Positions 8,382-15,947 of a stretch of DNA of 64,000 bases are shown in pieces. A model generated the notes under the pieces. The model searched no databases. It was not told where the DNA came from and saw nothing but the letters and a program-made list of their open reading frames with translations. The stretch is taken from IMG/VR virus record IMGVR_UViG_3300035703_000020, positions 1 through 64,000 of that record; one strand, given 5' to 3'. The first letter of the stretch is position 1, and every line of letters begins with the position of its first letter. A program made the position numbers and the translations under genes. This stretch comes from a virus.

Positions 8382-8389
8382 GGCGGCAC

Positions 8390-8593
8390 TTGGAGACGTT
8401 CACGCAGACATCGGACGCGCCGTACAACCGGCACTACTACGTCCTCCACCTGGAGGGCGGCGGGACGTCGGTGTGGGAGGACTACGAGGAGGTCCGTGAC
8501 CACTGGATGCTCAGGCAGGGCTGGGGCATGACCCACATCGAGGTGATGACCAAGCCCAAGCCGAAGAGGAAGGCGGAGCCAAAGGGCTTCTAG
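8390..8593 (+). CDS. Conserved cyanophage-type small protein
   Basis: A 67-residue protein starting with TTG (LETFTQTSDAPYNRHYYVLHLEGG) with WEDYEEVRDHWM and a Lys-rich tail. The N-terminal pattern is one I recall from a small protein of unknown function found in many cyanophages. No catalytic residues evident. Confidence 0.6.
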   Translation: METFTQTSDAPYNRHYYVLHLEGGGTSVWEDYEEVRDHWMLRQGWGMTHIEVMTKPKPKRKAEPKGF

Positions 8594-8613
8594 GCCGGTC
8601 AAAAAAGCGTCAT

Positions 8614-8656
8614 GAGGGGGGCTCCCGAGGGGCCCCTCTTCTGGTATGATGATCGC
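8614..8656 (+). promoter_or_regulatory. Hairpin plus TATGAT promoter, leaderless type
   Basis: A G/C hairpin (about 8614-8638) precedes TATGAT at 8645-8650, with exactly 6 nt to the ATG at 8657. Same architecture as at 4204, 11186, 26843 and 40272. Confidence 0.6.
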
Positions 8657-9238
8657 ATGAACAAAGTCCTCTGCCAGATCAACGACGTCGGCTTCACGAG
8701 CAAGCCGACCGACGTCCGCTTCATGGGCAAGCTGCGCGACAAGATGATCCAGCGCGGCTGGGTCCAGCTCCACGACCACGAGTTCGTCCGCAAGGTCACC
8801 GAGGAGGGCACGGCCTTCTACGGCTGCCTCTTCAACGGCCGCGACCTCATGGAGACCGGCCAGCAGCGCCTCTGCTGGCGCATGCAGACCCTGGTCGGCG
8901 CCGACTTCGACCACTGTCCCGTCTCCCCAGAGGAGATGGTCCGCGTCTACGCCGACGCCGGCCTGCGCCCGTGGCTCGCCTACCCGACCTTCTCGGACGG
9001 CACCGAGCCAGGCCTCCGCTCCTACCGCCTCGTGTGGAAGTGCGAGGCCGACCTCAACGAGTCCTACGAGCGCTGGGCGTCGGCGATCCGGGCCCTCAGC
9101 GAGTTCACGCCCTACGGCGACAAGCACGCCCGCGACTGCTCGCGCATGTGGCAGGGCGGCCTGCGCGGCTTCACCCACTACGATGCCAACTCACCCCTCG
9201 TCGGAGTAGACCATGTTCTCGAAAGAACTCAAGCATGA
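8657..9238 (+). CDS. Primase-polymerase-like protein
   Basis: A 193-residue protein resembling the catalytic domain of archaeo-eukaryotic-type primases of mobile elements: an acidic pair (GADFDHCP), then SYRLVWKCEADLNESYERW, then a basic/aromatic block ARDCSRMWQGGLRG that matches the third conserved region. No helicase or zinc domain is attached, so it would be a stand-alone primase. The promoter fixes the ATG at 8657. The family call is moderate; a structure prediction would settle it. Confidence 0.55.
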   Translation: MNKVLCQINDVGFTSKPTDVRFMGKLRDKMIQRGWVQLHDHEFVRKVTEEGTAFYGCLFNGRDLMETGQQRLCWRMQTLVGADFDHCPVSPEEMVRVYADAGLRPWLAYPTFSDGTEPGLRSYRLVWKCEADLNESYERWASAIRALSEFTPYGDKHARDCSRMWQGGLRGFTHYDANSPLVGVDHVLERTQA

Positions 9239-9467
9239 GGTCCTGCGCGAGATCGAGCGCAAGGCGTACGAGCTGCAGATCAAGGCCGGACTGGCCCAGA
9301 ACGACAAGATCAGCGTGCCCGAGCTGCTGGCCATGGAGAAGGCGCTCCATCACGAGATAAAGCGCCTGCGGAAGCTCATCCGCCAGTACGAGCAGGCGGA
9401 GAAGCGGAAGAAAAGGGACGAGCTCGAGGCGCTCATCAGCGCCGAGCTCAACCACGGGATAAACTAG
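9213..9467 (+). CDS. Small coiled-coil protein
   Basis: An 84-residue charged helical protein (EIERKAYELQIKAGL, then RLRKLIRQYEQAEKRKKRDELEAL) likely to form a coiled coil. It overlaps the primase-like gene by 26 nt and its stop overlaps the convergent endolysin stop by 4 nt. It could be a primase partner, inferred from overlap only. Confidence 0.65.
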   Translation: MFSKELKHEVLREIERKAYELQIKAGLAQNDKISVPELLAMEKALHHEIKRLRKLIRQYEQAEKRKKRDELEALISAELNHGIN

Positions 9468-10744
9468 TCGACGACGACCGCCCAGCCGTCGCTGTCGCCG
9501 TACACCGTCCAGCGCGAGTCGAAGAGACCGTACGAGTAGTGCAAGCCCTTCCCGTTTGTGCTGATGTACTGGCCGGACGCGTGGTCGATCTCGCCCCACG
9601 GGTCGTGCACGAAGAAGCCCTTGTCGTCGTAGCCGATCACGATGATCCAGTGGCCGCCGCCGGTCGGCCCGCTGGCAGGCCCCTTGTGGAGGATCCCCAC
9701 CGGCACGGGCTTGTTGCGGTCGATCTGCTCGACCAGCTTCTTGTTGTTGAGGTTCTGCACGTAGCGCGCGTTGATCCCGAGGGACCGCAGGCACGCCACC
9801 TGGGCGTTGGGGTCGGTCGAGTCGCCGAACCGCTGGCGCCGCCTGATGTAGTCGTCGTCGCCCTTGATGCAGCCGGGCTTCACGTAGCTGGCGAGCATGG
9901 CGCAGCTCGAGCTGAAGCACGTGCGCGTCCAGTTGTCGCTGCCGGACGTCACGTTATCGCGCTGGGAGTAGTAGGGCACGTCGAGGACGCGCTTGCCGGG
10001 CTGCTGGGGGACCTGGTTGTGGGCGGGCTCGGACGCGCCGAGGCCGGACCAGTGCGGGGCGTAGATGAACCAGTTGCCCGCGCCGTACGCCAGCGAGACC
10101 TTCACGTGGCCGTCGGCCTCCTTGCCCTGCCACACGATGTCGTAGGCCTGGCCCACCGGCACCGCCACCTTCTCGTCCTTCGAGAGCTCGGCGGCGGCGA
10201 TGGGCTCCTTCTTGAGGTACGTGCCGACCCTGGCGATGATCCGGGTGCGCTCCGACTCGGGCATCGCGCCCGCCTTGCGCCCGTCCTTGAAGAAGAGGGC
10301 CATCTCCGCGTCGCGCCTGCGCACCAGCCCTGGAAGCACGCGGCCGCCGCCCTTGTTCCACACCAGCAGCTGCTGCCCGGCCGCCTCGTAGTTGCCGGCG
10401 TTCAGCATGCGCAGGAGCGTGGACTCCGAGAGCGCCCCGACCCCTACGTTGTAGGCGAACGAGATCAGCGCGTCGAACATCGACTGGGTCAGGGGCACCT
10501 TCACGAGCTTCTCGACGGCCGCCGCCTTGCCGGAGACCTCGTGCATCAGGTACTCCGTGCACTGGGCCTCGGTCCGCTCGTCGCCGAGGCGCACCGGCTT
10601 GCCGTCCGGGTAGCGGATCGTCCCCCACCCGATCGTTGGGATGTTGACCGGGTCGAGGTAGGCGGCCGCGCCGCCGTCTGGCAGGCGCTTGTGGTAGCCC
10701 TCGAAGCTCTTGATCAGGTCGAGGCAGGCTGCGCTCGGTTTCAT
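9464..10744 (-). CDS. Endolysin: GH24 lysozyme fused to C39-like peptidase
   Basis: A 426-residue protein with three parts. Residues about 1-160 are a T4-type lysozyme (Glu15 in IKSFEGYHK, AYLDP, then TIGWGT, and FAYNVG). About 175-250 is an SH3-like linker (GQAYDIVWQGKEADGHVKVS). About 265-426 is a papain-fold C39-like domain with Cys in RTCFSSSCAML, His in GGHWIIVIGY and Asp in FVHDPWG. The lysozyme cuts glycan strands; the second domain could cut peptide cross-links. It lacks a signal peptide, so a holin or other export route is expected. One of only two minus-strand genes. Confidence 0.85.
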   Translation of the reverse strand: MKPSAACLDLIKSFEGYHKRLPDGGAAAYLDPVNIPTIGWGTIRYPDGKPVRLGDERTEAQCTEYLMHEVSGKAAAVEKLVKVPLTQSMFDALISFAYNVGVGALSESTLLRMLNAGNYEAAGQQLLVWNKGGGRVLPGLVRRRDAEMALFFKDGRKAGAMPESERTRIIARVGTYLKKEPIAAAELSKDEKVAVPVGQAYDIVWQGKEADGHVKVSLAYGAGNWFIYAPHWSGLGASEPAHNQVPQQPGKRVLDVPYYSQRDNVTSGSDNWTRTCFSSSCAMLASYVKPGCIKGDDDYIRRRQRFGDSTDPNAQVACLRSLGINARYVQNLNNKKLVEQIDRNKPVPVGILHKGPASGPTGGGHWIIVIGYDDKGFFVHDPWGEIDHASGQYISTNGKGLHYSYGLFDSRWTVYGDSDGWAVVVD

Positions 10745-10786
10745 GTGGGTTGACGGTGCTCGTGGTCCGCTCTTACCCGGAAGAGG

Positions 10787-10823
10787 TATAATCTATGGCT
10801 GCCGTCCGTTTGGAACGCTTTCG
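10787..10823 (+). promoter_or_regulatory. Consensus -10 TATAAT before speD
   Basis: Perfect TATAAT at 10787-10792. The expected start of transcription near 10799 lies after the out-of-frame ATG at 10795, leaving a leader of about 25 nt before the TTG start of speD. Confidence 0.55.
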
Positions 10824-11165
10824 TTGACCATCTCCCGCCACATCATCGCCGACATAACGTCGGAGGACCCGTTCCTCTTCGATGACGTGACGTTGATCCT
10901 CGAGACGCTGACGGTGGCAGCGAAGGAGGCCAACGCCACGATCATGAAGACGGCGTACCACCAGTTCGCGCCGCACGGCGTGACCGCCTTCCTGCTGCTC
11001 TCCGAGAGCCACATCAGCATCCACACGTGGCCGGAGCTCAACAAGGCCGCGCTCGACATCTACACCTGCGGGGACCACACCGACCCGGAGGCCGGGCTCG
11101 AGGCGATACTGCTGAGGCTCAAGGCCCGCTGCCTCTCCAGGCAGACGATCCAGCGGCAGGTGTGA
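10824..11165 (+). CDS. speD: S-adenosylmethionine decarboxylase proenzyme
   Basis: A 113-residue protein matching the short (class 1B, Thermotoga-type) AdoMet decarboxylase. LLLSESHISIHTWPE contains the self-cleavage bond Glu61-Ser62, which creates the pyruvoyl cofactor, and the processing His67; DIYTCG supplies the conserved Cys. The enzyme decarboxylates AdoMet to give the aminopropyl donor for spermidine. speD is a known auxiliary gene of cyanophages. The start is TTG at 10824, since no ATG or GTG is available downstream of the promoter. Confidence 0.9.
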   Translation: MTISRHIIADITSEDPFLFDDVTLILETLTVAAKEANATIMKTAYHQFAPHGVTAFLLLSESHISIHTWPELNKAALDIYTCGDHTDPEAGLEAILLRLKARCLSRQTIQRQV

Positions 11166-11185
11166 CAGTAGAGGAAGCATCACAC

Positions 11186-11226
11186 AGGGGCGGTCTTCGG
11201 GCCGCCCCTTCCCGTATGATAGTCGC
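11186..11226 (+). promoter_or_regulatory. Terminator hairpin plus TATGAT promoter
   Basis: GGGGCGG (11187-11193) pairs with CCGCCCC (11202-11208), followed by TTCCCG, then TATGAT at 11215-11220 and exactly 6 nt to the ATG at 11227. It probably ends speD transcription and starts the next unit. Confidence 0.65.
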
Positions 11227-11571
11227 ATGCAAACAACCGCCAGAACCAACCGGATCAAGACCTCGGAGCTGCTCCGCACCAAGGGCGCTCTGACGGGCAA
11301 CTTCGGCCGCGCCAAGGTGCGGGCCGGCAGCGCGCTCGCCGACCTCGGGGAATCCGACCGCGAGAGCGTGGGAAACCTCCCGACGCAAGATGAGTACCTA
11401 CGACGCCTACAGGCGGCGCTTGGAAAGACTGATGACCCTCGGCTCGCCGGCTTCATCCTCTCCGAGATCCGCAAGTTTCAATCCAGGAAGATCAAGCAGA
11501 ATGACCGCATCAGCAACCCAGCAGGCCCCTACTGCGACATCCGCAGCCGAGAGCGGTTTGCGTGCCGTTAG
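11227..11571 (+). CDS. Hypothetical protein
   Basis: A 114-residue basic protein whose first 90 residues look coding (LGNFGRAKVRAG-style, DEYLRRLQAALGKTDDPRL). The last 23 residues overlap the next gene in another frame and may be dispensable. No family recognised. The start is set by the promoter. Confidence 0.55.
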   Translation: MQTTARTNRIKTSELLRTKGALTGNFGRAKVRAGSALADLGESDRESVGNLPTQDEYLRRLQAALGKTDDPRLAGFILSEIRKFQSRKIKQNDRISNPAGPYCDIRSRERFACR

Positions 11572-11755
11572 GCTGGCCGAGCACATCCGCTACCTGCACT
11601 GCGACGGCGACAACCAGGCCGGTGGCCACGGCGTGCTGATCTTCGACAATCCCAACGGCTCCAAGATCGTCACCGACGTCGAGACCCGCGACCAGATGCG
11701 CGCGGAGCTCTCGGCCTTCATGGCGCTCGAGGCGGCCTTCTACAACCGCGCATGA
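11501..11755 (+). CDS. Hypothetical protein
   Basis: An 84-residue protein (MTASATQQAPTATSAAESGL..., then AEHIRYLHCDGDNQAGGHGV and FDNPNGSKIVTDVETRDQMR). The in-frame ATG at 11390 would add 37 low-quality residues, so 11501 is preferred. It ends 4 nt inside the exonuclease start (ATGA). Unknown function, perhaps with the exonuclease. Confidence 0.55.
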   Translation: MTASATQQAPTATSAAESGLRAVRLAEHIRYLHCDGDNQAGGHGVLIFDNPNGSKIVTDVETRDQMRAELSAFMALEAAFYNRA

Positions 11756-12888
11756 CAAAGCTCCTCCTCGTCGACTTCTACGCCCTCTTCCACCGCAGCC
11801 GCAACGCGCTGATGCGGGCGACGGGCGGGCTGTCGACGTCCTACGGCCGCCCGACGACGGGCACCTACGGCTTCACGAACAACCTGCTGTCGGTCATCGA
11901 CGCCGAGCGCCCGTCCCACGTGGCCGTGTGCTACGACGCCGGCGGCAACTGGCGCAAGGAGGCCGATGCCGAGTACAAGGCCAACCGGGCTAAGGACGAC
12001 GGCCCCGAGGCCGACTCGTTCAAGGCCGAGGCGCTCGCGCTGATGGACGAGGTGCTCCCGGCCCTCGGGCTGCCGCTCGTCGGCGTCCGGGGCTACGAGG
12101 CGGACGACTCAATCTACACGCTCGCCCGCAACGCGATCGAGTTCGACGAGGTCGTGATCCTCACCTGCGACCAGGACATCCTGCAGTGCGTCACGGACAA
12201 GGTGTCGGTCGTGCTGTTCAACTCCGCCAAGAAGATCGCCCGCATGGGCGTCGCCGAGGTGGTCGAGAAGTGGGGCGTCCAGCCGCAGCAGATCCCGCTG
12301 ATCAAGGCGCTCGCCGGCGACTCGTCGGACAACATCGCCGGCATCAAGGGCCTGGGCCCGAAGACCGCGCTGAGGATCGTCGAGGCCGCCGGCGGGTCGT
12401 TCGACCGCGTGCTCGAGGACAAGAAGGTGGCGCCCTTCGCCGACCTCGTGCGCGACAACATGATGCTCACGACCTCCACGTACGTGCCGGAGCTGCAGGA
12501 CCTCGACTACTCCGAGTTCCTCCTCGGCAGCGGCACGGTGCAGGAGGCGAAACGCACGTTCGAGGCCTACGAGTTCAGCGCACTCGGGAAGCGGCTGAAG
12601 AAGATAGGCGAGGCCCTCAAGCTCAAGATCCAACTGGCGCCGCCGGGCGAAGTGCCCTACGCCGCCGCGCTCAAGCAACTCGAAGAACAACAGCAATGTC
12701 AGAAACAGCCCAGCTCCAAATCAAGAGCCCGCAAGCGTACGCCCTCGACGTCGACACAATCAAAGACCTCGAAGACGTCAAAGCGATCTTCGACGGGCTC
12801 GGCCTCGTCTGCAGCGACACCGCGCCGAAGTTCGAGCAGCTCAAGAGGTACTTCACGCAGCCGGTCTTCCAAGACTGAGGAGTCATGA
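11752..12888 (+). CDS. 5'-3' exonuclease of the Pol I/FEN family
   Basis: A 378-residue frame. Residues 1-290 match the 5' nuclease: LLLVDFYALFHR (metal Asp), VCYDAGGNWRKEADAEYKANR, GYEADDSIYTLA (acidic cluster), ILTCDQDILQCV, ALAGDSSDNIAGIKGLGPKTAL (acidic pair then helix-hairpin-helix). It removes primers or flaps. The polymerase at 49208 has no 5' nuclease, so the two activities are split. Residues after about 315 are a Ser/Arg/Lys run that mirrors an overlapping gene (12696-12878), so the functional protein may effectively end earlier. Confidence 0.85.
   Translation: MTKLLLVDFYALFHRSRNALMRATGGLSTSYGRPTTGTYGFTNNLLSVIDAERPSHVAVCYDAGGNWRKEADAEYKANRAKDDGPEADSFKAEALALMDEVLPALGLPLVGVRGYEADDSIYTLARNAIEFDEVVILTCDQDILQCVTDKVSVVLFNSAKKIARMGVAEVVEKWGVQPQQIPLIKALAGDSSDNIAGIKGLGPKTALRIVEAAGGSFDRVLEDKKVAPFADLVRDNMMLTTSTYVPELQDLDYSEFLLGSGTVQEAKRTFEAYEFSALGKRLKKIGEALKLKIQLAPPGEVPYAAALKQLEEQQQCQKQPSSKSRARKRTPSTSTQSKTSKTSKRSSTGSASSAATPRRSSSSSRGTSRSRSSKTEES
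12696..12878 (+). CDS. Small protein overprinted on exonuclease tail
   Basis: A 60-residue protein (MSETAQLQIKSPQAYALDVD, DLEDVKAIFDGLGLV, FEQLKRYFTQPVFQD) with normal protein composition, lying wholly inside the exonuclease frame. It looks more like a real protein than the Ser/Arg-rich exonuclease tail in the other frame. Function unknown. Confidence 0.6.
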   Translation: MSETAQLQIKSPQAYALDVDTIKDLEDVKAIFDGLGLVCSDTAPKFEQLKRYFTQPVFQD

Positions 12889-13088
12889 CCAAGGACCCGA
12901 TCACAGGCACCACGACCGTCGAGGAGGACCCCATCTCCGGCGAGCTCTACATCACCTTCCCCGACGACGTCGCGCAGGCCGTCGGCATGAACGACTGGGA
13001 GTACGTCCACTGGGAGGACAACGGGGACGGCACCGTGACGATCACGAAGGCCGACCCGGCCGGCGGGGACGAGGCGGACCACTTCTAG
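12885..13088 (+). CDS. AbrB/MazE-like small protein
   Basis: A 67-residue protein with a swapped-hairpin (SpoVT/AbrB) pattern: SGELYITFPDDVAQAVGM, then EDNGDGTVTITK. The start MTKDPITGT is one I recall from cyanophage homologues. AbrB-type proteins are DNA-binding transition regulators or antitoxins; no toxin partner is seen here. GAGG ribosome site in front. Confidence 0.6.
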   Translation: MTKDPITGTTTVEEDPISGELYITFPDDVAQAVGMNDWEYVHWEDNGDGTVTITKADPAGGDEADHF

Positions 13089-13090
13089 GA

Positions 13091-13139
13091 GCGCACACCG
13101 ATCCAGCCGCGGGCCCCCGGTCCGCGGTACGATTGACTC
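13091..13139 (+). promoter_or_regulatory. 37-nt-spaced box promoter
   Basis: GCGCACACC at 13091-13099 begins exactly 37 nt before the -10 box TACGAT (13128-13133). A -35-like TCCAGCC precedes it by 19 nt. Six nt after the -10 box stands ATC rather than ATG, so this transcript has a 26-nt leader with AAGGAG before the start at 13166. Confidence 0.6.
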
Positions 13140-13165
13140 ATCAACCGAACGAACCAAGGAGTTCC

Positions 13166-13987
13166 ATGCAGATCGCAACCCAGGCCAGCCTCGACTGGAA
13201 CGTGCTCGCCTGCCCCGTGAGCGTCACGCTGCCCGACGGCACCAGCCGCCAGGTCCCCAACCGCAAGGTGCTCGTCCGCGACGACAACTTCGCCCAGGTC
13301 GGCGTAGTCGGCGGCCGCTACGAGATCGTGCAGAACAGCGTGATCACCAACCTCGTCAGCCCCCTCGTCTCCGAGGGCCTGCTCGAGGTGGTCAACCAGG
13401 GCTACATCGGCGCCGGCTCGAAGGTGTTCATCCAGGCGCAGATGACCGAGGCCTACGAGATCGCGGGCGAGGAGCACCACGCCATGCTCACGCTGCTCAA
13501 CAGCCACGACGGCACGTCGCCGCTGGCCGCCGGCGTCACCGACACCCGCGTCGTCTGCCAGAACACCTTCGCGATGGCGATGGAGGGCATGTCCACCCGC
13601 CTGCAGCACAAGCTCGGGGTGAACGAGCAGGCCCTGCGGATCACCGAGACGCTCGACTTCGTCAACGAGCGCATGCGCCGCTACTCCGAGGCCGCCCAGG
13701 TGCTCGCCTCGACCAAGGCCACCGTTGGCCAGGTCGACCGCATCATCCTGCAGGCCTACGGCAAGAAGGAGGGCGACACGGTGCGCAACCGCGACGAGAT
13801 CGTCAACCGCTTCTTCGCCGGCCGCGGCAACGAGGGCGCGACGCTCTGGGACGCCTTCAACGCCATCACCGAGTTCAACACTCACGCGTCCGGCAAGACG
13901 GCCGACGCCCGCTTCGGCTACGCCAACTTCGGCACCGGGGCCAGCGTCGCCCGCCGCGCCATCGACGCGGCACTCGCGCTCGCCTGA
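13166..13987 (+). CDS. DUF932 family protein
   Basis: A 273-residue protein matching the phage/plasmid DUF932 family: N-terminal LDWNVLACPVSV, VLVRDDNFAQVGVVGGRYEI, then GGYIGAGSKVFIQAQM-like strands, LTLLNSHDGTSPLAAG, TDTRVVCQNTFAMAM, and a C-terminal helical half. Members are common in cyanophages and plasmids; some relate to genome maintenance but no activity is established. AAGGAG 5 nt before the ATG is a strong ribosome site. Confidence 0.85.
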   Translation: MQIATQASLDWNVLACPVSVTLPDGTSRQVPNRKVLVRDDNFAQVGVVGGRYEIVQNSVITNLVSPLVSEGLLEVVNQGYIGAGSKVFIQAQMTEAYEIAGEEHHAMLTLLNSHDGTSPLAAGVTDTRVVCQNTFAMAMEGMSTRLQHKLGVNEQALRITETLDFVNERMRRYSEAAQVLASTKATVGQVDRIILQAYGKKEGDTVRNRDEIVNRFFAGRGNEGATLWDAFNAITEFNTHASGKTADARFGYANFGTGASVARRAIDAALALA

Positions 13988-13992
13988 GCCAG

Positions 13993-14232
13993 ATGGGAGG
14001 ATACTTCGGCCCCGAGGCCATGTTCCTGCTCGCGCTGGAGCCTAACCAGCGCGACTACCTCACAGACGCCGTGGAGGAAGCCCTCAGGATGAGGGCCGAG
14101 GGGCTGACCGACGACGAGATCGCCGGCCGCCTCGCCCACGCAATCCTCGCGATAGAGGGCTGGACCAACACGCCGCGCATCGTGCGCCAAATCATCCTAG
14201 GGAAGATAGACGATGGGGAAGCACTTTCCTGA
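13993..14232 (+). CDS. Hypothetical protein
   Basis: A 79-residue acidic helical protein (LTDDEIAGRLAHAILAIEGW, TPRIVRQIILGKID). No family recognised. It overlaps the following small membrane protein by 20 nt. Confidence 0.6.
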   Translation: MGGYFGPEAMFLLALEPNQRDYLTDAVEEALRMRAEGLTDDEIAGRLAHAILAIEGWTNTPRIVRQIILGKIDDGEALS

Positions 14233-14359
14233 CGGGCCCGTACTGTTCACCCTGATCGCGATTCTGACCGTCGCGGGCCTGGTGTCGCTCGCCTTCGACC
14301 GCGGCGGCGATAATCAGGAGCGAGAGCGACAAGGCCAAACCACGCAGATCGTAGTATGA
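14213..14359 (+). CDS. Small single-span membrane protein
   Basis: A 48-residue protein with one hydrophobic stretch (VLFTLIAILTVAGLVSLAF) followed by an Arg/Gln/Glu-rich tail. The tail would be cytoplasmic if the N-terminus is out. A holin-like role is possible but unsupported. It ends in an ATGA overlap with the next oxygenase. Confidence 0.6.
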   Translation: MGKHFPDGPVLFTLIAILTVAGLVSLAFDRGGDNQERERQGQTTQIVV

Positions 14360-14883
14360 TCGGAAACCTCTTCACAGTCAAGTACGTCTCCGTCCAGACC
14401 GAGGACTGGGACCGCAAGAAAGCCGAGCTGGGGACGCTGCTCCGCGATAGCGAGTTCGAGCGGCGGGACTTCGCCAGATTCCTCACGGACCGGCACCAGA
14501 ACTACAACAGGTACGCGCAGCAGTTCTGCAACATCTTCGACCAGGAGCTGAACCGCTTCGGCATCGACATTGGGGCGAGCACCCTGAAGATCTCAGCGAT
14601 CTGGGCCGTGCGCTACGAGCGCGGCGACTACCACACCGTGCACAACCACCGCTCGACCGGGTACAGCGGCATCCTGTACGTCGACTACGACGGGGACGTG
14701 CACACGCCCTCCGTCCACGTAGCTCCGTGGAACGACCCGCTGACCGACGCGACCGCCCTCGCCGCCCCGTCCGTGCGCGAGGGGACCATGATCTTCGTCC
14801 CGAGCAGCGTCCTGCACTACTGCCGCCCAAACGAGTCCGACAAGCTGCGGCAGATCGTGGCGTTCGACATGGAGGTGCGATGA
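14356..14883 (+). CDS. 2OG-Fe(II) oxygenase 5 (Oxy_5 type)
   Basis: A 175-residue protein of the putative 2OG-Fe(II) oxygenase group often written 2OG-FeII_Oxy_5. IWAVRYERGDYHTVHNHRST carries the first His pair, GTMIFVPSSVLHYCRPNES the distal His, and LRQIVAFDMEV the final strand. The group is frequent in cyanophages and its substrates are unknown. It overlaps its neighbours on both sides and probably arose by duplication with the next gene. Confidence 0.75.
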   Translation: MIGNLFTVKYVSVQTEDWDRKKAELGTLLRDSEFERRDFARFLTDRHQNYNRYAQQFCNIFDQELNRFGIDIGASTLKISAIWAVRYERGDYHTVHNHRSTGYSGILYVDYDGDVHTPSVHVAPWNDPLTDATALAAPSVREGTMIFVPSSVLHYCRPNESDKLRQIVAFDMEVR

Positions 14884-15503
14884 AGGTAGAGCACACCATC
14901 CACAAGCTCTTCCCAGTCCCGGTCTTCCAGTTCCAGATCGGGGACGACGGGTTCAACGCCAGGCAGCTGGCCCTGCTCGAGGAGCAGGAGTTTACGGCGA
15001 AGGCGGAGGGCAAGGTGCTGACGACCTCGGGCGACCTGCACGCCAGGCCGCGCTTCTCGGAGCTCAACACGATGCTCCGGAGCTGCCTCGAGCACGTGCG
15101 GCAGGCCTATTCCTACCAGTGCAAGGAGTTCGAGGTCAACTGCATGTGGGGCAACAAGACGATGCCCGGCGACAATCACCACCACCACTACCACCCCAAC
15201 GCGTACTTCTCCGGCGTGTATTCGCCGGGCGACGTGAGCGAGAGCATTGTGTTCCGCGACCCGTCGATGCAGCTCAAGCAGAGCGCGCTCGGGATCCCCA
15301 ACGGCGAGTCGGAGCACCTCGACGCGTTCAGCTGCGCGCGGCAGGCCCAGCAGCAGGCCGGCTCCGTCTACATTTTCCCGTGGTACCTGCAGCACCAGGT
15401 GGCCGCCAACCCCGGCCCTGGGCCGCGGTACACGATCGCCTTCAACGCCGTGCCGCGCGGGCCGCTCGGCTCGCTCGAGAACCTTACCTTCCTCGCCCTG
15501 TGA
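14880..15503 (+). CDS. 2OG-Fe(II) oxygenase 6 (Oxy_5 type)
   Basis: A 207-residue protein: N-terminal HKLFPVPVFQFQIG, a His-rich metal site (NHHHHYHPNAYFSGVY), GSVYIFPWYLQHQVAANPG (distal His) and RYTIAFNAVPRG (Arg strand). This is the classic cyanophage version of the family. It starts inside the previous stop codon (ATGA). Confidence 0.82.
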   Translation: MKVEHTIHKLFPVPVFQFQIGDDGFNARQLALLEEQEFTAKAEGKVLTTSGDLHARPRFSELNTMLRSCLEHVRQAYSYQCKEFEVNCMWGNKTMPGDNHHHHYHPNAYFSGVYSPGDVSESIVFRDPSMQLKQSALGIPNGESEHLDAFSCARQAQQQAGSVYIFPWYLQHQVAANPGPGPRYTIAFNAVPRGPLGSLENLTFLAL

Positions 15504-15811
15504 CGAAGTTCCGGCGCAAGCGCGAGATCGACAGGACCATCGCGAAGTTCACCTGCCCCTACTGCGGCCAGCTGGTCGGCTGCGACGAGCTAGGCAGGCC
15601 GGGGATGTACTCACTCAAGATCCACAACCGCCATGTTCAACGCTGCCAAGAGGTCCTTGAAGCTGCTCGCTCGGGCGACGCGCCGGCGGCGGCGAGGGCC
15701 AAGGCCAGACTGCTCCGAATTCATGCAGGTGACCACGACGGAGGGCTGGGTCCCGAGGATGGTGGCGATGTGGGGCGAGGAGACGGACCTGGGGATGATG
15801 GAGTATATTGA
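15500..15811 (+). CDS. Zinc-finger small protein
   Basis: A GTG-start protein of 103 residues. The first 55 look real: FTCPYCGQLVGC with a later HNRHVQRC gives a C2H2/C2HC zinc finger. The Gly/Asp-rich C-terminal 35 residues overlap the next gene in another frame and may be a frame shadow. Likely nucleic-acid binding, by motif only. Confidence 0.55.
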   Translation: MTKFRRKREIDRTIAKFTCPYCGQLVGCDELGRPGMYSLKIHNRHVQRCQEVLEAARSGDAPAAARAKARLLRIHAGDHDGGLGPEDGGDVGRGDGPGDDGVY

Positions 15812-15884
15812 GATCGTCCCAGTCCCGGGCTACAACTACTCGGTGATCTATAAGTTCGAGCGGTGCGTACGCACCGGCCAGTGA
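15723..15884 (+). CDS. Hypothetical protein
   Basis: A 53-residue protein (MQVTTTEGWVPRMVAMWGEE, then YIEIVPVPGYNYSVIYKFER). An upstream in-frame ATG at 15633 would add a basic stretch that overlaps the zinc-finger gene. The shorter start is preferred. No family recognised. Confidence 0.5.
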   Translation: MQVTTTEGWVPRMVAMWGEETDLGMMEYIEIVPVPGYNYSVIYKFERCVRTGQ

Positions 15885-15898
15885 GGCCGGTCGGGAAA

Positions 15899-15947
15899 GC
15901 GCATACCATCCGCCCCGCGGGACCCCGTGGGGCGTTATAGTATCTGC
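15899..15947 (+). promoter_or_regulatory. 37-nt-spaced box promoter, leaderless type
   Basis: GCGCATACC at 15899-15907 is 37 nt before the -10 box TATAGT (15936-15941), which is 6 nt before the ATG at 15948. A GC palindrome (GCGGGACCCCGTGGGGC) fills the spacer. Confidence 0.6.

Noticed and set aside
10795-10827. A 10-codon upstream ORF (MAAVRLERFR) whose TGA overlaps the speD TTG start, recalling eukaryotic AdoMetDC leader peptides.
   Set aside because: Its ATG lies only 2 nt after the TATAAT box, so the expected transcript starts downstream of it and the ORF would not be on the mRNA.
12688-12888. A Ser/Arg-rich RS-type domain on the exonuclease.
   Set aside because: The composition follows from reading an overlapping real-looking gene in a shifted frame.
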